Shown piece by piece: positions 6,094 to 6,129 of a DNA stretch of 6,129 bases (position 1 is its first letter; every line of letters starts with the position of its first letter). The stretch comes from Betaproteobacteria bacterium (GTDB lineage Bacteria > Pseudomonadota > Gammaproteobacteria > Burkholderiales > Usitatibacteraceae), in the NCBI GenBank assembly GCA_003105245.1, contig PQAI01000238.1, positions 10,662 to 16,790 on the forward strand, written 5' to 3'. The notes beneath the pieces were generated by a model. It saw only the letters and a program-made list of their open reading frames with translations. It was not told the origin of the DNA and searched no databases. The position numbers and the translations under genes are program-made.

Positions 6094-6107
6094 GGGCCCG
6101 CCTCAGT
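6089..6107. terminator. Hairpin containing the stop codon of the phosphodiesterase gene
   Basis: ACTGAGG (6089-6095) pairs perfectly with CCTCAGT (6101-6107) around a five-base loop, GCCCG. The left arm contains the phosphodiesterase TGA (6091-6093). The right arm contains a TCA (6103-6105), which reads as TGA on the - strand. No T-run follows on either strand, so it is not a canonical intrinsic terminator. A symmetric end-of-transcript signal between convergent genes is plausible. Confidence 0.4.
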
Positions 6108-6129
6108 GGAAGTCGTGGCTCTGCGTCCG
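6103..6129 (-). CDS. Possible 3' end of a convergent gene (truncated by window edge)
   Basis: Read on the - strand, the last bases give an open frame ending in RTQSHDFH and a TGA at 6103-6105. Only eight codons are visible, so coding cannot be shown. It is suggested by the stop codon sitting symmetrically in the hairpin opposite the phosphodiesterase stop, which is what two convergent genes sharing an end signal would look like. I do not recognise the product. Confidence 0.25.
   Translation of the reverse strand, partial: RTQSHDFH

Noticed and set aside
1..6129. Mobile element, CRISPR array or defence system
   Set aside because: No transposase or integrase motifs, terminal repeats, regular spaced repeats or tRNA genes are visible. 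The gene set is an ordinary transport and metabolic one.

Overview
The window is G+C-rich bacterial DNA with the dense, G/C-third-position coding typical of Proteobacteria. The solute-binding protein and the phosphodiesterase look most like betaproteobacterial (Burkholderiales-like) or rhizobial proteins. That placement rests on recalled family resemblance, not on a search. I see no insertion sequence, integrase, tRNA, rRNA or CRISPR array.

Left part (1-1338): two predicted membrane metalloprotease-like genes converge. The first is a CPBP-family (Rce1/CAAX-protease-like) protein on +, whose reading frame is still open at base 1. The second is a small four-helix membrane protein on - with an HEAGH zinc motif. 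A 60-base, partly A+T-rich spacer and a strong hairpin over the second gene's stop codon separate them.

Middle (1339-1576): a divergent control region. Its first 62 bases are strikingly A+T-rich. The rest is G+C-rich leader with a TGAC-N4-GTCA dyad and a clear purine-rich ribosome site.

Right part (1577-6093): a compact five-gene operon on +. It encodes a secreted solute-binding protein, two inner-membrane permeases of the PotB/PotC/ThiP/FbpB-like class, an ATPase with a TOBE domain, and a cytoplasmic GpdQ-like binuclear metallophosphodiesterase. Gaps after the first gene are 19, 7, -4 and 1 nt, so one transcript is likely. The layout suggests that a small molecule, plausibly an organic phosphodiester, is imported by the ABC system and cleaved inside the cell by the last gene product. 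The substrate is inferred from gene order only.

The window ends with a 7-bp-stem hairpin that contains the phosphodiesterase stop codon in one arm and, in the other, the possible stop codon of a truncated convergent gene.
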